From Plantactinospora endophytica (lineage in GTDB: Bacteria; Actinomycetota; Actinomycetes; Mycobacteriales; Micromonosporaceae), in assembly GCF_016862915.1 (NCBI RefSeq), contig NZ_BONW01000050.1:1-64000 (forward strand): a stretch of 64,000 bases of DNA. Reading direction: 5' to 3'. Position numbers and translations under genes: made by a program. Below the pieces are notes generated by a model. That model did not search any database. It was not told the origin of the DNA and worked only from the letters and a program-made list of their open reading frames with translations. Positions 55,601 to 64,000 of the stretch are shown here, in pieces. The number at the start of each line of letters is the position of its first letter. Position 1 is the stretch's first letter.

Positions 55601-57023
55601 GCAGGCGCTCGAGGACCTGCGACCTGACCCCGACGATGACGACGGGCCTACCAACCTGACGGCGTCGAACGTGGCTTGGCGGGCTGACGGCCGGCTCGTC
55701 GGCGGCGAAACGGTCTCCTTCAACGGCACCTCCTCCTACCTGACCGCCGCACCCCAGGCCTTGGACACCTCGGAAAGCTTCTCCGTCGCGGGATGGGTGA
55801 ATCTCGCTGACAAGTCGGCCGACCGGACGGTCCTGGCCAAGGACGCCAACGGCAACGAGTCGCTGCGGCTGCTGTACCAGCAGAGCACGGACCGGTGGCT
55901 GGCCCGGGTGCCGTCTGCCGCGACGGGCACGGTCACCTGGTCGGAAGTCCGGTCCACGACGGTGCCCGCCACCGGAGTGTGGACCCACCTCGCCGTCGCG
56001 TACGACAGCGCCGAGGACACCCTCAGCCTCTACGTCAATGGCATGGTCGAGGACCGTGTCGACGGGGTGGCCACGTTCAACGACACCGGGCATTCGACGT
56101 GGGTGGGGCGGTCGAAGACGACGTGGTGGAAGGGTGAGATCGCCGATGTGCAGGTCTTCGACCGGACACTGGTCGCGCACGACTTCACCGGACAGTTGGC
56201 GAAGGACCCCACCTCCGGCGGGGTCAGCCACCCCGGCGTCCTGACCCCTACAAGGGTCGCGGACTGGACCTTCGACGACGCCTTCCCCTGCTACGAGCCG
56301 GTCGTCGAACCCGACGTCTGCCAGGCCCTCGACAGGGGTCCGTTCCAGCGTCGGCTCGCTCTCTCGGAGGGGGTGAACGTCGGTCAGGGAACGCGTGGCC
56401 CCGGGCTGGTCCTGAACGACACCTGGGACCTGGACCCGTTCGATCCCCGGTCCGGGGAGTTGAGCACTGAATACGGTTGGTCCCAGACCAACAGCGGAAC
56501 ACCCCAGGTGCCGGTCTGGCAGGACGGGGCGGTGCTGCGGACCGACGACTCCTACACCGTCTCCGTCTGGGCCTACCGTGATGGTGACGTCGGCGAGCGA
56601 ACTTTGCTGTCGCAGCCTGGAACGAGCACATCCGCGTTCTCGATCAGGCACACGCCGGACGGTGACGGCGAGTGGCAGTTCATCGTCAGTGACGAGGACA
56701 GTTCGGCAAGCCTCCACGCATCCGTGGAGTCCCAGATGCCGGCAGGAGAGGACGCCTGGGTCCATCTGGTTGGCGTCTTCGACGCCGCTCGAGGCCAGAT
56801 GCGCCTGTACGTGCAGGGGCAGCCGGCGGGGATGACGTTGCTGCCGTGGACGCCGATGGCGTCGACCGGCCCGTTGCAGGTGGGACGCAGTTTGTCCAAT
56901 CCGACGCAGCCCGAGTACTGGCTCGGCGGTGTAGAGGACCTGCGGGTGTATCAGGGCGCGATGACCGACGCCCAGGTGGAGAGCCTCCACCACGAGCAGG
57001 CCGTCGATCTGCCAGCCATGTGA
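52602..57023 (+). CDS. large secreted VCBS/FG-GAP and LamG-domain protein
   Basis: A 1473-residue exported protein from GTG 52602 (signal RWVAAGVALTLAIGAAPALA). After a beta-rich N-terminal half (DNRLRE-like surface region with IDPAWSVRQSRWAYATD and a fibronectin-like stretch) come five VCBS/FG-GAP repeats (residues about 698-925, GDFSGDGKPDLLYR type). Two LamG/concanavalin-like domains follow (about 1040-1185, SESFSVAGWVNLADKSADRT; about 1313-1465). In actinomycetes such proteins often lie directly upstream of an RHS gene, as here, and may display or present it at the cell surface. Confidence 0.88.
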   Translation: MVGAGRVSTLPRRWWARKRQRWVAAGVALTLAIGAAPALAERPVAAQVGCVAEVASEAQAVAAAGACDGPVVVGSSWSEFARVVAQPDGGLTFESGVVPLWARRADGSWADVDLRLSAGGDGRLRPAVSVADVTFSNGGTGPLVSLTREGRTFTVGWAAGLPVPSVSGDTATYAEVLPGVDLTVQATRTGFSHLLVVKTVQAAANPAVRQIHFDLGGSARAVGLPSGALRAQQDAQVVASAEPAVMWNSADQTPAAGRAAGVAGESTADGPAAGAETAPVRTAVTAEGDLVLTPDVEMLTGAPEEFPVFIDPAWSVRQSRWAYATDDNCSNADYTVARMGYSPEGPCIGSVFRSFFQFPTTSSGVSLAGKHIADAYVQMKLTHSYSCGDTWAYMYQTPVIDHAMKATWSKMSLGTLLDGTAGHANEEGGCGALQPDMIMNFDSSVVTTKVQAVADHWATSWTVGFSARDSEGANEGTLDRWKKFVPADAKLVVEYDSKPGKPTGLQVAGVACPPSSGVGIGTLTPTFSAVYPDADNTQSLTGTYEWVEVPAGGIGLVTDTFPVRLPRPPTASAAANERATTVSVTGLAEGKTYAFRVTSVDPYAQWSGWSVWCQFTVDNHGPPAPVINPPAQAGGPGSPVTFQVSVSDADVTKFRYSWTGDPAATARVRVHPGTGTGGLTETWSEPAVGWQVDGSTVFSPGDLSGDGKPDVVFRRATDRSLQLVTGNGAGGFTAAPQTLDSGNWSTAQYLFSPGDFSGDGRPDLLYRNAGDLHLYMRRGTATGGLESTAVQVGVGWSAANWIFSPGDFTGDGKPDVLYRSSANSALYMVRGNGTGGWATGRSEPIGNSWGALELLAGQGDFSGDGKPDLLYRHRSDNSLRMTRGNGTGGWATGMSELIAPGWGDVSGLVTPGDFTGDGKRDVLAVLPTANFGEVTASGTPVKTAQITVMVPGYGQNTLWVRATDSTGNLGHLASRTLQLVGPRSPTASWGLETNPGRTRTQALEDLRPDPDDDDGPTNLTASNVAWRADGRLVGGETVSFNGTSSYLTAAPQALDTSESFSVAGWVNLADKSADRTVLAKDANGNESLRLLYQQSTDRWLARVPSAATGTVTWSEVRSTTVPATGVWTHLAVAYDSAEDTLSLYVNGMVEDRVDGVATFNDTGHSTWVGRSKTTWWKGEIADVQVFDRTLVAHDFTGQLAKDPTSGGVSHPGVLTPTRVADWTFDDAFPCYEPVVEPDVCQALDRGPFQRRLALSEGVNVGQGTRGPGLVLNDTWDLDPFDPRSGELSTEYGWSQTNSGTPQVPVWQDGAVLRTDDSYTVSVWAYRDGDVGERTLLSQPGTSTSAFSIRHTPDGDGEWQFIVSDEDSSASLHASVESQMPAGEDAWVHLVGVFDAARGQMRLYVQGQPAGMTLLPWTPMASTGPLQVGRSLSNPTQPEYWLGGVEDLRVYQGAMTDAQVESLHHEQAVDLPAM
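54695..55380 (+). repeat. five VCBS/FG-GAP coding repeats
   Basis: Five imperfect units of about 45-50 codons, each with a calcium-loop GDxSGDGKPDxLYR-type motif, begin near 54698, 54851, 55010, 55175 and 55330. The last is degenerate (GDFTGDGKRDVLAVL). They should fold as beta-propeller blades. Confidence 0.8.
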
Positions 57024-57368
57024 CCACGGCCCACCACCCGCAGCCTCTCGTCCCTGCCCGTCGCCCTACCCGACAGCGTCATCGACATCTGTTGCCCGAT
57101 CGCGGAGGATCCCGTGTTCAAGCAGTCCCCACCCTGGCAGCGACTCACGCGGCAGACCGACGACGGCACGGCACGGCCCGCCGTGCCCGGCGCGGTGCCC
57201 ACCGGCCACCCAGCCGTGAATGATGACCACGATCCCGCTGCTCACCGCCGCGCGGAGGCGGTATCCGAGGTGGCATCGGTCGGCGCCGCCCGGGCGGGTG
57301 TCGGCGCGAGGGGGAGGGCAAGTGCCAGGTTTCGTGCTCGGCTCGCGCGATCAGGGTGGGAGGCAGTC

Positions 57369-60300
57369 GTGAACGGTGCTTTGAGCCGGTGGTCCGGCGT
57401 GGCACAGGCGCTGCGACCGGCGCCCCGGTCCGCGCGTGTGCTGGTCGCCGGCGCGGTCACCGCCGTCACGGTGGCGAGTTTCCTGCACGTGCCGCCAGCT
57501 GCGGCAGCACCCCCCGACAGGTCTGCCCGGACGGCCGGCCAACCGGACATGGGGCCCCCGGCCCCGCCGGCGAAGGGCACGGCGTGGCCGTCGAAACGGG
57601 CCGCCAGCGCCGCGCTGCCCGCACCGGTGTGGCCCAAGCCTGGCACCGCCCGGGTGACCCTTCCCACCGCAAGCGGCCAGCGGGCGGCGGCCAGCGGTGG
57701 CGCGCAGGTGCCGGGGCTGCCGATACGGGTGGCCCCCACGCCGGCTAGCGGCTCGCTGTCCGAGGTGAGCGTGGAGATCCTCGACCGCACGACCGCGAAG
57801 GGATGGCGTGACGGGCTCCTCGTCCGGGTGAAGCCGGTCACGCCCGCGAACGCCACGCCAGTGCCGATGAAGGTGTCGATCGACTACGGAGGCTTCCGGT
57901 ACGCCTACGGCGGCAACTGGGGGTCGCGGCTGCGACTGTGGCAGCTACCAACCGCGTGCGCGGAGCAGACACCGGGATCTGACGATTGCCGGCCGAAGCC
58001 GCTGGCGTCAGTGAACAACGCCGCCGGCGGCACGGTCACCGCCGACGTCGTCGCAGCTCCGGCCGGCGCGCTGGTGGCGTTGGCAGCCGCCCCGTCCGGG
58101 CCGGAGGGCGACTTCACCGCCACCCCGCTGGCGCCGTCGGCGACCTGGTCGTCGGGCGGAAACACGGGAGACTTCACCTGGTCGTATCCGATGCGTGTGC
58201 CGCCGTCGCTGGGCGGACCGACACCTAACCTCGCCCTGTCGTACTCGTCGTCAAGCACCGACGGCCGATCCAGCGCGGACAACAACCAACCCTCCTGGGT
58301 GGGCGAGGGCTTCGAGTACACCCCCGGCTTCATCGAGCGCAGCTACGTGCCCTGTATCGATGACATGACCGACGGCAACAACAGCGAGAAAACCGGCGAC
58401 CTGTGCTGGCGGTCGGACAACGCCACCATGTCCCTCAACGGCAGCGGCACCGAGCTGATCTTCCAGGAAGGCAAAGGCTGGCACGCCCGCAACGAGAACG
58501 GCGCGAAGATCGAAAAGCTGCCGGGTGCGAGCAACGGAGCCCGGGGCGGCGAGCACTGGAGGGTGACCACCACCGACGGCGTCCAGTACTACTTCGGCCT
58601 CAACAACCTCGCCGGCCAGACATCGACGACGAACTCGACCTGGACGGTACCGGTCGCCGGCAACCACGACAACGAGGAATGCCACAGCGCTACCGGAGGC
58701 TTCGACGACTCGTTCTGCACCCAGGCGTGGCGGTGGAACCTCGACTACGTCATCGACCCCCGCGGGAACACCACGTCCTACTGGTACAACACGGAGACGA
58801 ACTTCTACGCGAAGAACATGGGCGAGGGCGACAATGTCTCCTACATCCGGGGCGGAACGCTGAGGCAGATCGACTACGGCACCTGGGACCGGACCCTTCC
58901 CAACGGAACGACGAGCCGCTCGACCATCCCCACCGCCCGCGTGGTGTTCGAATCCGCCAACCGGTGCGAATCCGACTGCGGCGTCCACGACGCCACCAGT
59001 TGGAAGGACGTGCCGTGGGACCAGGACTGCGCCAGCGCCACCGCCGACTGCGACGACAACAACTCGCCGACGTTCTGGTCCACCAAGCGGCTGGAGAAGG
59101 TCACCACCCAGGTCTGGGACACCACCAAAACCCCTGCGGCGTTCCAGGACGTCGACTCCTGGACGCTCGACCACACCTACCCGCCCGTCGGTGACGGCAG
59201 TGAATACGCCGGCATGTGGTTGAACTCGATCACCCGAACCGGCCTCGTCGTCAACAGCGGTGCCACCGGACCCACGCCCCTGGCCCCAGTGTCGCTCCCG
59301 CCGGTGACGTTCGAGCCGACATCGATGCCGAACCGGGTCCTGACGGCCCACAACACCAGCAACAACCGCAACCGGATCGGGAACATCGTCACCGAGACCG
59401 GTGCGAAGATCCAAATCACCTACAAGCAGCCCGAATGCACGGCCGGAAACACTTCCGAGCCGCACATGAACACAAAACTGTGCTACCCCGTCATCGGCCC
59501 GAACCCGACTAACCCGACCGGGCCGGAGATCCGGGAGTGGTGGCACAAGTACGTCGTGGAAAAGATCTCCGAGTACGACGTGCGAATGATCGTCGACGAC
59601 ACCGACCACAGTGCCCCGGCCAAGCACACCCACTACACCTATCTAGAGGAGCCGGCCTGGCACTACGCGGACGACGACGGCCTCGTCAAGCCGAAACGCA
59701 AGACGTGGAGCCAGTTCCGCGGCTACAAGGCCGTGGAGACACGCGTCGGTGAAGCCCCCAGCCAGACCCTGACGGTGACGACGTACCTGCGTGGCATGCA
59801 CGGCGACCGGGAAGCTCCGTCCGGCGGCACCCGCACGGTGCTCGTGCCCGCCAGTCTCGGCAACGAGACCGTGCAGGACGAGGACCAGTTCGCCGGCATG
59901 GTCCGGGAACAGGTCGTCTACAACGGCGTCGACACCAAGCCCGTCTCGAAGACCGTCAACGTTCCCTGGCGCTCACCAGCCCTGGCGTCCCGGACCATCA
60001 ACGGCGACACCGTCACCGCCCGGTTCACCAACACGACCATCACCCACACCGCGACCGCCCTCGGCACCGACGGCCAGGCCGGCTGGCGCACCACACGCAC
60101 CCAAGCCGCCTTCCACGACACCTACGGCACCCTCGAATCGCTGCGCGACGACGGCGACACCGCCAAGACCGGCGACGAGAAATGCACCACCCACCACTAC
60201 AACCGCAACACCGGCAAGAACCTCACCAGCACGGTGAAGCAGACCACCGTGACAGCCCTGGCCTGTGGCACCAACCCGGCCAGCACGGCCGACATCATCA

Positions 60301-63300
60301 GCGACACCCGCAACTACTACGACGGCGCCACCAGCACCGACACCCCAACCACCACCGGCGCCATCACCAAGGTCGAAACACTCAAGGACTGGACCGCCAC
60401 CACAGGCACGGCGTGGCAGACCACCGCCACGAGCACCTACGACGCCTTCGGACGCACCCTGACCGCCACTGACGTCCGCGAGAACGCCACCACAACCACC
60501 TACACCCCCGACACCGGACCAGTCACCAAGATCACCACCACCACCCGCGACCCGAACAACGGCCCGGCCTGGACCAGCAGCGTCGACACCCGCCCGTACT
60601 GGGGAACGCCGATCAAGACCACCGACCCCAACGGACGGGTCAACGAACTGGCATACGACCCACTCGGCCGCATCACCAAAGTCTGGAAAAACGGTTGGGA
60701 CCGGGCAAACCGCGAAGGTAGCCCCTCCGTCGGATTCACCTACCACTACGCACCCGGGCGGGACGCCTACCCCTACACCGTCACAAGGACCCTGCACGCC
60801 GGCGGGAACTACCGCACCCTCTACGAGATCTTCGACGGCCTGCTCCGGCCCCGACAGACCCAGACCGAAGCGGTCGGCGGCGGCCGGATCGTCTCCGACA
60901 CCCGCTACGACAAGGCCGGACGCCCGGAGATGACCTACGCCCCCCACCACGAACTCGGCACCGCCGAGGGCGGACTCTGGGGCAAAGCCGAGTGGCACGT
61001 ACCCGCGGTAACGAAAACGGTATACGACGACGCCTCCCGACCCCTCGCCGCCATCTTCCTCACCTCCGGCAGCGACGACACCAGCCTCTTCGAGAAATGG
61101 CGGACCACCACCGTCCACACCGGTGACAGCACCCGCGTCACACCCCCGGACGGCGGCACCCCGACCACCATAGTCACCGACGCCCAAGGCCGTACCGTCG
61201 AACTACGCGAGCACACCACCACCCAAGGGGTCAACGGCCCGTACCAGGCCACCCGCTACACCTACAACGGCAAGGGACAACTCGTCACCGTCGCCGACCC
61301 CGACGACAACGAGTGGACCTACACCTTCGATGTCAAGGGCCGCCAGGTCCAGGCCAAAGACCCGGACAGCGGCGTCGTCACCTCCGACTACAACGACTAC
61401 AACGACCTGACCAAGACCACCGACGCCCGCGGCGAGGTCCTCGCCTACAGCTACGACCTGCTCGGCCGCAAGACCGGCGTCTACGACGACACCGTCACCC
61501 CAGCGACCAAGCGCGCGGAGTGGAAGTACGACAAGCTGTCGAGCGGACCCACCGTCCGCGGACAGCTCACCGAGACGATCCGCTACGACCCACCGGGCTC
61601 CGCCAACGCATACAAGATGCAAATCCGGGCGATGAACGCCCGCTACCAGCCCACCAGCATCAACTACATCATCCCTGCGGCGGAAGCCGCAGGCCTGCAA
61701 GGCACCTGGACCTTCCTACCGTCGTACTCCCTGTACGACGGCACCCCGACCAGCAGCTCCCACCCCGCTGCAGGCGGACTCGGCGCCGAAGCCGTCACCA
61801 CGGTCTACCACGAAACCACCGGACTGCCGGTCAAACTGGAATCCAACGCCATCGGCGTCAGCGGCTACGTCACCAACCAGCAGTACACACCCTTCGGCGA
61901 GCCGTACCGCACCACCCGCGCCAGCACCAACGCCGACCCGGTCGAAGACACCGTCACCTACGACGAGGCAACCCGCCGGATCAAGCGAATCGACGTCAAG
62001 TTCGGGGACGCTGCCGAGAACGACGTCCTCTCCAACCGCAGCTACGAACACGACCCCGCCGGCAACGTCACCTCCATCACCGAAAGCCCCTACGGCGGCC
62101 CCGTCGACATCCAATGCTTCCGCCACGACACCCTGCGGCGCCTCACCTCCGCGTGGACTCCGAAGACCAGCGTGAACTGTGAGACCGACCCCACCGTGCC
62201 CAACCTCGGCGGACCGGCCCCCTACTGGCACGACTGGACGTTCGACAAAGTCGGGAACCGACTCACCGAAACCACCCACGCCGCCGGCGGGAACACCACC
62301 CGCACCTACGCCGTCCCCACCGGCGGTAAGGACGTCGCCCGGCCACACGCCGTCACCTCCGTCACCACCCAAGCCCCCGGCCAACCCGCAGTCGTCACCA
62401 ACTACAGCTACGACGCCGCAGGGAACACCACCTGCCGACCCACCAGCAGCACCGCCAACACCTGCCCACCAGGCGCAAACTCCCAACACCTCGCCTGGGA
62501 CGCCGAAAACCGACTCACCAGCATCTCCGGCGACGCCCCCACCGCCGGCAGCAACATCTACGACGCCGACGGCAACCGACTCCTCCGCCGCGACGCCACC
62601 GGCACCACCCTCTACCTCCCCAACCAGGAAGTACGGACCGAAGGCGCCACCACTACTGCCACTCGCTACTACACCTTCGCCGGCAAACTCATCGCCTCCC
62701 GCACCTCCACCGCACTGAACTGGACGTACACCGACCACCACGGCACCCAACACACCACCATCAACGCCGCCAGCGAAGCGATCACCACCCGCCGCCAAAC
62801 CCCCTACGGCACCCCCCGCGGCACGGCACCGATCTGGCCGAACCAGAAGGGCTTCGTCGGCGGCGACACCGACCCCAGCGGACTCACCCACCTCGGCGCC
62901 CGCGAATACGACCCCGCAGTCGGCCGGTTCATCTCCGTCGACCCCATTCAAGACCTCACCGACCCACAGCAGTGGCACGGCTACGCCTACGGTCACAACA
63001 ACCCGATCAACTTCAGCGACCCCAGCGGCCTCAGAGACTGCGACTTCGCCGACTGCAACCACGACGGCAGCAACAAGTACCCCACCAACCCGGGCACACC
63101 CGAATACGGGGGAGGCGCACCCGGCGGCGGACGACTCGACCCCGAAGACGTACCCACCTACAACCCGCCACCACCCCCGCCCACCATCCACGGATACACC
63201 GTGCCCAAAGGCGGCCCAGACCTCGCCGAACTCGCACGCCTTGTCGATGGTCACAAACGGTATAGCCCCGAACTCGAACCGATGCACATCGCGGGAATCA

Positions 63301-64000
63301 TCTACGACCTGTGCTACCCAATGCAGTGGGGCGGCGCCAAGATCAAATGCAGCATGGAATTCATGATGGCGGTTGCCGCTACTTCTTCAGTAACAGACCC
63401 GGTCGCCCGAAGGGCGGCAATAGAAGCTGAGGCAGGCAGCGCGTACGCCGGTCCCAAGGGCATCCTCGGAGGCAAGGGCCCACGTCCGAGCGGGTGCGGG
63501 CTGCGCAGCTTCGCCGGCAACACGCACGTCCTCATGGCAGACGGCACCCGCAAGCCCATCGAGGACGTTCGAGTCGGAGATCAAGTCCTCGCAACTGACC
63601 CAGAGACTGGCGAGCAGGGCCCACGTACCGTCACGGCCCTGTGGGTACACGAGGACCAACTCGTGGACCTGCGACTTACCGACGGCACAGGAGTCTCTAC
63701 TACCGAAGACCATCCCTTCTGGAACCAGAGTGATCGGCAGTGGCAAGAGGCCCAAGAGCTCGACCATGGTGACCTCTTGCTCGGTGTCGATGGGGCTCGG
63801 CTGCCGGTCGGCGGTCTTCTAGCCGCGACAGCCTCTCGTGGAACGGCCTACAACCTCACCATCGCGGACATCCACACGTATTATGTGCTTGCCGGCAATA
63901 CCCCGGTCCTCGTACACAACGTCGGTTGCGGCGCTGAAAAATGGACGAGCCAGGGGAACCTCGATGCCCACTTCGCTCGGCATGGTGAAGAAATGAAATT
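57369..64000 (+). CDS. RHS-repeat protein with Hint domain, 3' end beyond window
   Basis: At least 2210 residues; no stop before the window end. GTG 57369 follows GGGAGG and starts a signal peptide (RVLVAGAVTAVTVASFLHVP); GTG 57114 is an in-frame alternative, and I see no other gene in the 345-bp gap. The order is an SpvB-like N-terminal region (GDFTWSYPMRVPPSLGGPTP), YD repeats, the RHS core end (REYDPAVGRFISVDPIQDL, about 1845-1865), a proline-rich linker, and a Hint domain (residues about 2043-2184) from SGCGLRSFAGNTHVLMADG to TPVLVHN. Hint domains self-cleave after the final Asn, releasing a tip that begins VGCGAEKWTSQGNLDAHFAR and is cut by the window. Confidence 0.93.
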   Translation, partial: MNGALSRWSGVAQALRPAPRSARVLVAGAVTAVTVASFLHVPPAAAAPPDRSARTAGQPDMGPPAPPAKGTAWPSKRAASAALPAPVWPKPGTARVTLPTASGQRAAASGGAQVPGLPIRVAPTPASGSLSEVSVEILDRTTAKGWRDGLLVRVKPVTPANATPVPMKVSIDYGGFRYAYGGNWGSRLRLWQLPTACAEQTPGSDDCRPKPLASVNNAAGGTVTADVVAAPAGALVALAAAPSGPEGDFTATPLAPSATWSSGGNTGDFTWSYPMRVPPSLGGPTPNLALSYSSSSTDGRSSADNNQPSWVGEGFEYTPGFIERSYVPCIDDMTDGNNSEKTGDLCWRSDNATMSLNGSGTELIFQEGKGWHARNENGAKIEKLPGASNGARGGEHWRVTTTDGVQYYFGLNNLAGQTSTTNSTWTVPVAGNHDNEECHSATGGFDDSFCTQAWRWNLDYVIDPRGNTTSYWYNTETNFYAKNMGEGDNVSYIRGGTLRQIDYGTWDRTLPNGTTSRSTIPTARVVFESANRCESDCGVHDATSWKDVPWDQDCASATADCDDNNSPTFWSTKRLEKVTTQVWDTTKTPAAFQDVDSWTLDHTYPPVGDGSEYAGMWLNSITRTGLVVNSGATGPTPLAPVSLPPVTFEPTSMPNRVLTAHNTSNNRNRIGNIVTETGAKIQITYKQPECTAGNTSEPHMNTKLCYPVIGPNPTNPTGPEIREWWHKYVVEKISEYDVRMIVDDTDHSAPAKHTHYTYLEEPAWHYADDDGLVKPKRKTWSQFRGYKAVETRVGEAPSQTLTVTTYLRGMHGDREAPSGGTRTVLVPASLGNETVQDEDQFAGMVREQVVYNGVDTKPVSKTVNVPWRSPALASRTINGDTVTARFTNTTITHTATALGTDGQAGWRTTRTQAAFHDTYGTLESLRDDGDTAKTGDEKCTTHHYNRNTGKNLTSTVKQTTVTALACGTNPASTADIISDTRNYYDGATSTDTPTTTGAITKVETLKDWTATTGTAWQTTATSTYDAFGRTLTATDVRENATTTTYTPDTGPVTKITTTTRDPNNGPAWTSSVDTRPYWGTPIKTTDPNGRVNELAYDPLGRITKVWKNGWDRANREGSPSVGFTYHYAPGRDAYPYTVTRTLHAGGNYRTLYEIFDGLLRPRQTQTEAVGGGRIVSDTRYDKAGRPEMTYAPHHELGTAEGGLWGKAEWHVPAVTKTVYDDASRPLAAIFLTSGSDDTSLFEKWRTTTVHTGDSTRVTPPDGGTPTTIVTDAQGRTVELREHTTTQGVNGPYQATRYTYNGKGQLVTVADPDDNEWTYTFDVKGRQVQAKDPDSGVVTSDYNDYNDLTKTTDARGEVLAYSYDLLGRKTGVYDDTVTPATKRAEWKYDKLSSGPTVRGQLTETIRYDPPGSANAYKMQIRAMNARYQPTSINYIIPAAEAAGLQGTWTFLPSYSLYDGTPTSSSHPAAGGLGAEAVTTVYHETTGLPVKLESNAIGVSGYVTNQQYTPFGEPYRTTRASTNADPVEDTVTYDEATRRIKRIDVKFGDAAENDVLSNRSYEHDPAGNVTSITESPYGGPVDIQCFRHDTLRRLTSAWTPKTSVNCETDPTVPNLGGPAPYWHDWTFDKVGNRLTETTHAAGGNTTRTYAVPTGGKDVARPHAVTSVTTQAPGQPAVVTNYSYDAAGNTTCRPTSSTANTCPPGANSQHLAWDAENRLTSISGDAPTAGSNIYDADGNRLLRRDATGTTLYLPNQEVRTEGATTTATRYYTFAGKLIASRTSTALNWTYTDHHGTQHTTINAASEAITTRRQTPYGTPRGTAPIWPNQKGFVGGDTDPSGLTHLGAREYDPAVGRFISVDPIQDLTDPQQWHGYAYGHNNPINFSDPSGLRDCDFADCNHDGSNKYPTNPGTPEYGGGAPGGGRLDPEDVPTYNPPPPPPTIHGYTVPKGGPDLAELARLVDGHKRYSPELEPMHIAGIIYDLCYPMQWGGAKIKCSMEFMMAVAATSSVTDPVARRAAIEAEAGSAYAGPKGILGGKGPRPSGCGLRSFAGNTHVLMADGTRKPIEDVRVGDQVLATDPETGEQGPRTVTALWVHEDQLVDLRLTDGTGVSTTEDHPFWNQSDRQWQEAQELDHGDLLLGVDGARLPVGGLLAATASRGTAYNLTIADIHTYYVLAGNTPVLVHNVGCGAEKWTSQGNLDAHFARHGEEMK

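Noticed and set aside
54315-56993. 892-codon minus-strand frame opposite the VCBS/LamG gene
   Set aside because: Antisense to recognisable VCBS and LamG domains; its translation has no recognisable features.
61716-63287. 523-codon glycine/valine-rich minus-strand frame
   Set aside because: Antisense to the YD-repeat region and core of the second RHS protein; resembles PE-PGRS only in composition, which arises from the GC-rich complement.

Overview
The window is high-GC DNA (GC-rich third codon positions, frequent GTG starts) from an actinomycete. Lsr2-type nucleoid proteins, an F420-type (LLM) oxidoreductase, a SARP remnant, a type I-E CRISPR remnant and a LamG-protein/RHS gene pair all fit a filamentous actinobacterium. 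Micromonosporaceae is my best guess, but no rRNA or tRNA gene is present to anchor the assignment.

Layout. 1-3.2 kb: a cassette of DHFR-like reductase, DHA2 efflux pump and divergent HxlR regulator, lying between two copies of a 22-bp sequence in inverted orientation, next to a broken IS110 transposase. 4.7-9.0 kb: NADAR protein, small unknown, truncated lsr2 copy, then a MerR regulator / MFS pump / LLM oxidoreductase group. 9.2-12.3 kb: a gene graveyard (amidase, ATP-dependent DNA ligase, Fe(III) ABC permease) around one secreted protein. 12.5-17.5 kb: BlaI/M56 peptidase pair and the iron-uptake operon efeUOB behind an IdeR/DtxR-like box. 17.5-30.4 kb: unknown genes, intact lsr2, an approximately 0.9-kb segment present twice, an IS630 element whose inverted repeats also enclose an Imm53 immunity gene, GNAT, enolase, SfnB-like flavoprotein, a three-repeat degenerate type I-E CRISPR, a GlxA-type regulator, and an IS701 element whose inverted repeats also enclose a DUF4259 gene. 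30.5-36.6 kb: HEAT-repeat protein, a tail-anchored HTH/coiled-coil protein and remnants of IS256, TPR, IS5 and SARP genes. 36.7-47.6 kb: a 2084-residue secreted RHS protein between two secreted subtilases, all on the minus strand. 47.8-51.4 kb: more decayed genes, a membrane HTH/peptidoglycan-binding protein and a possible MafI-like immunity gene. 51.6-64 kb: secreted HNH nuclease, a 1473-residue VCBS/LamG protein and a second RHS protein with a Hint domain, cut by the window end.

How it fits together. The working modules are efflux/detoxification (two pumps with their regulators), iron acquisition (EfeU permease, EfeO lipoprotein, EfeB DyP peroxidase) and extracellular warfare or adhesion (two RHS proteins, subtilases, nuclease). 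Much of the rest is accessory DNA rearranged by insertion sequences. The most unusual observation is that two unrelated IS elements (IS630 and IS701 types) each carry a small extra gene inside their terminal inverted repeats. One of those genes is a recognisable toxin-immunity gene. This points to mobile elements that spread orphan immunity genes in a genome with RHS-type polymorphic toxins.
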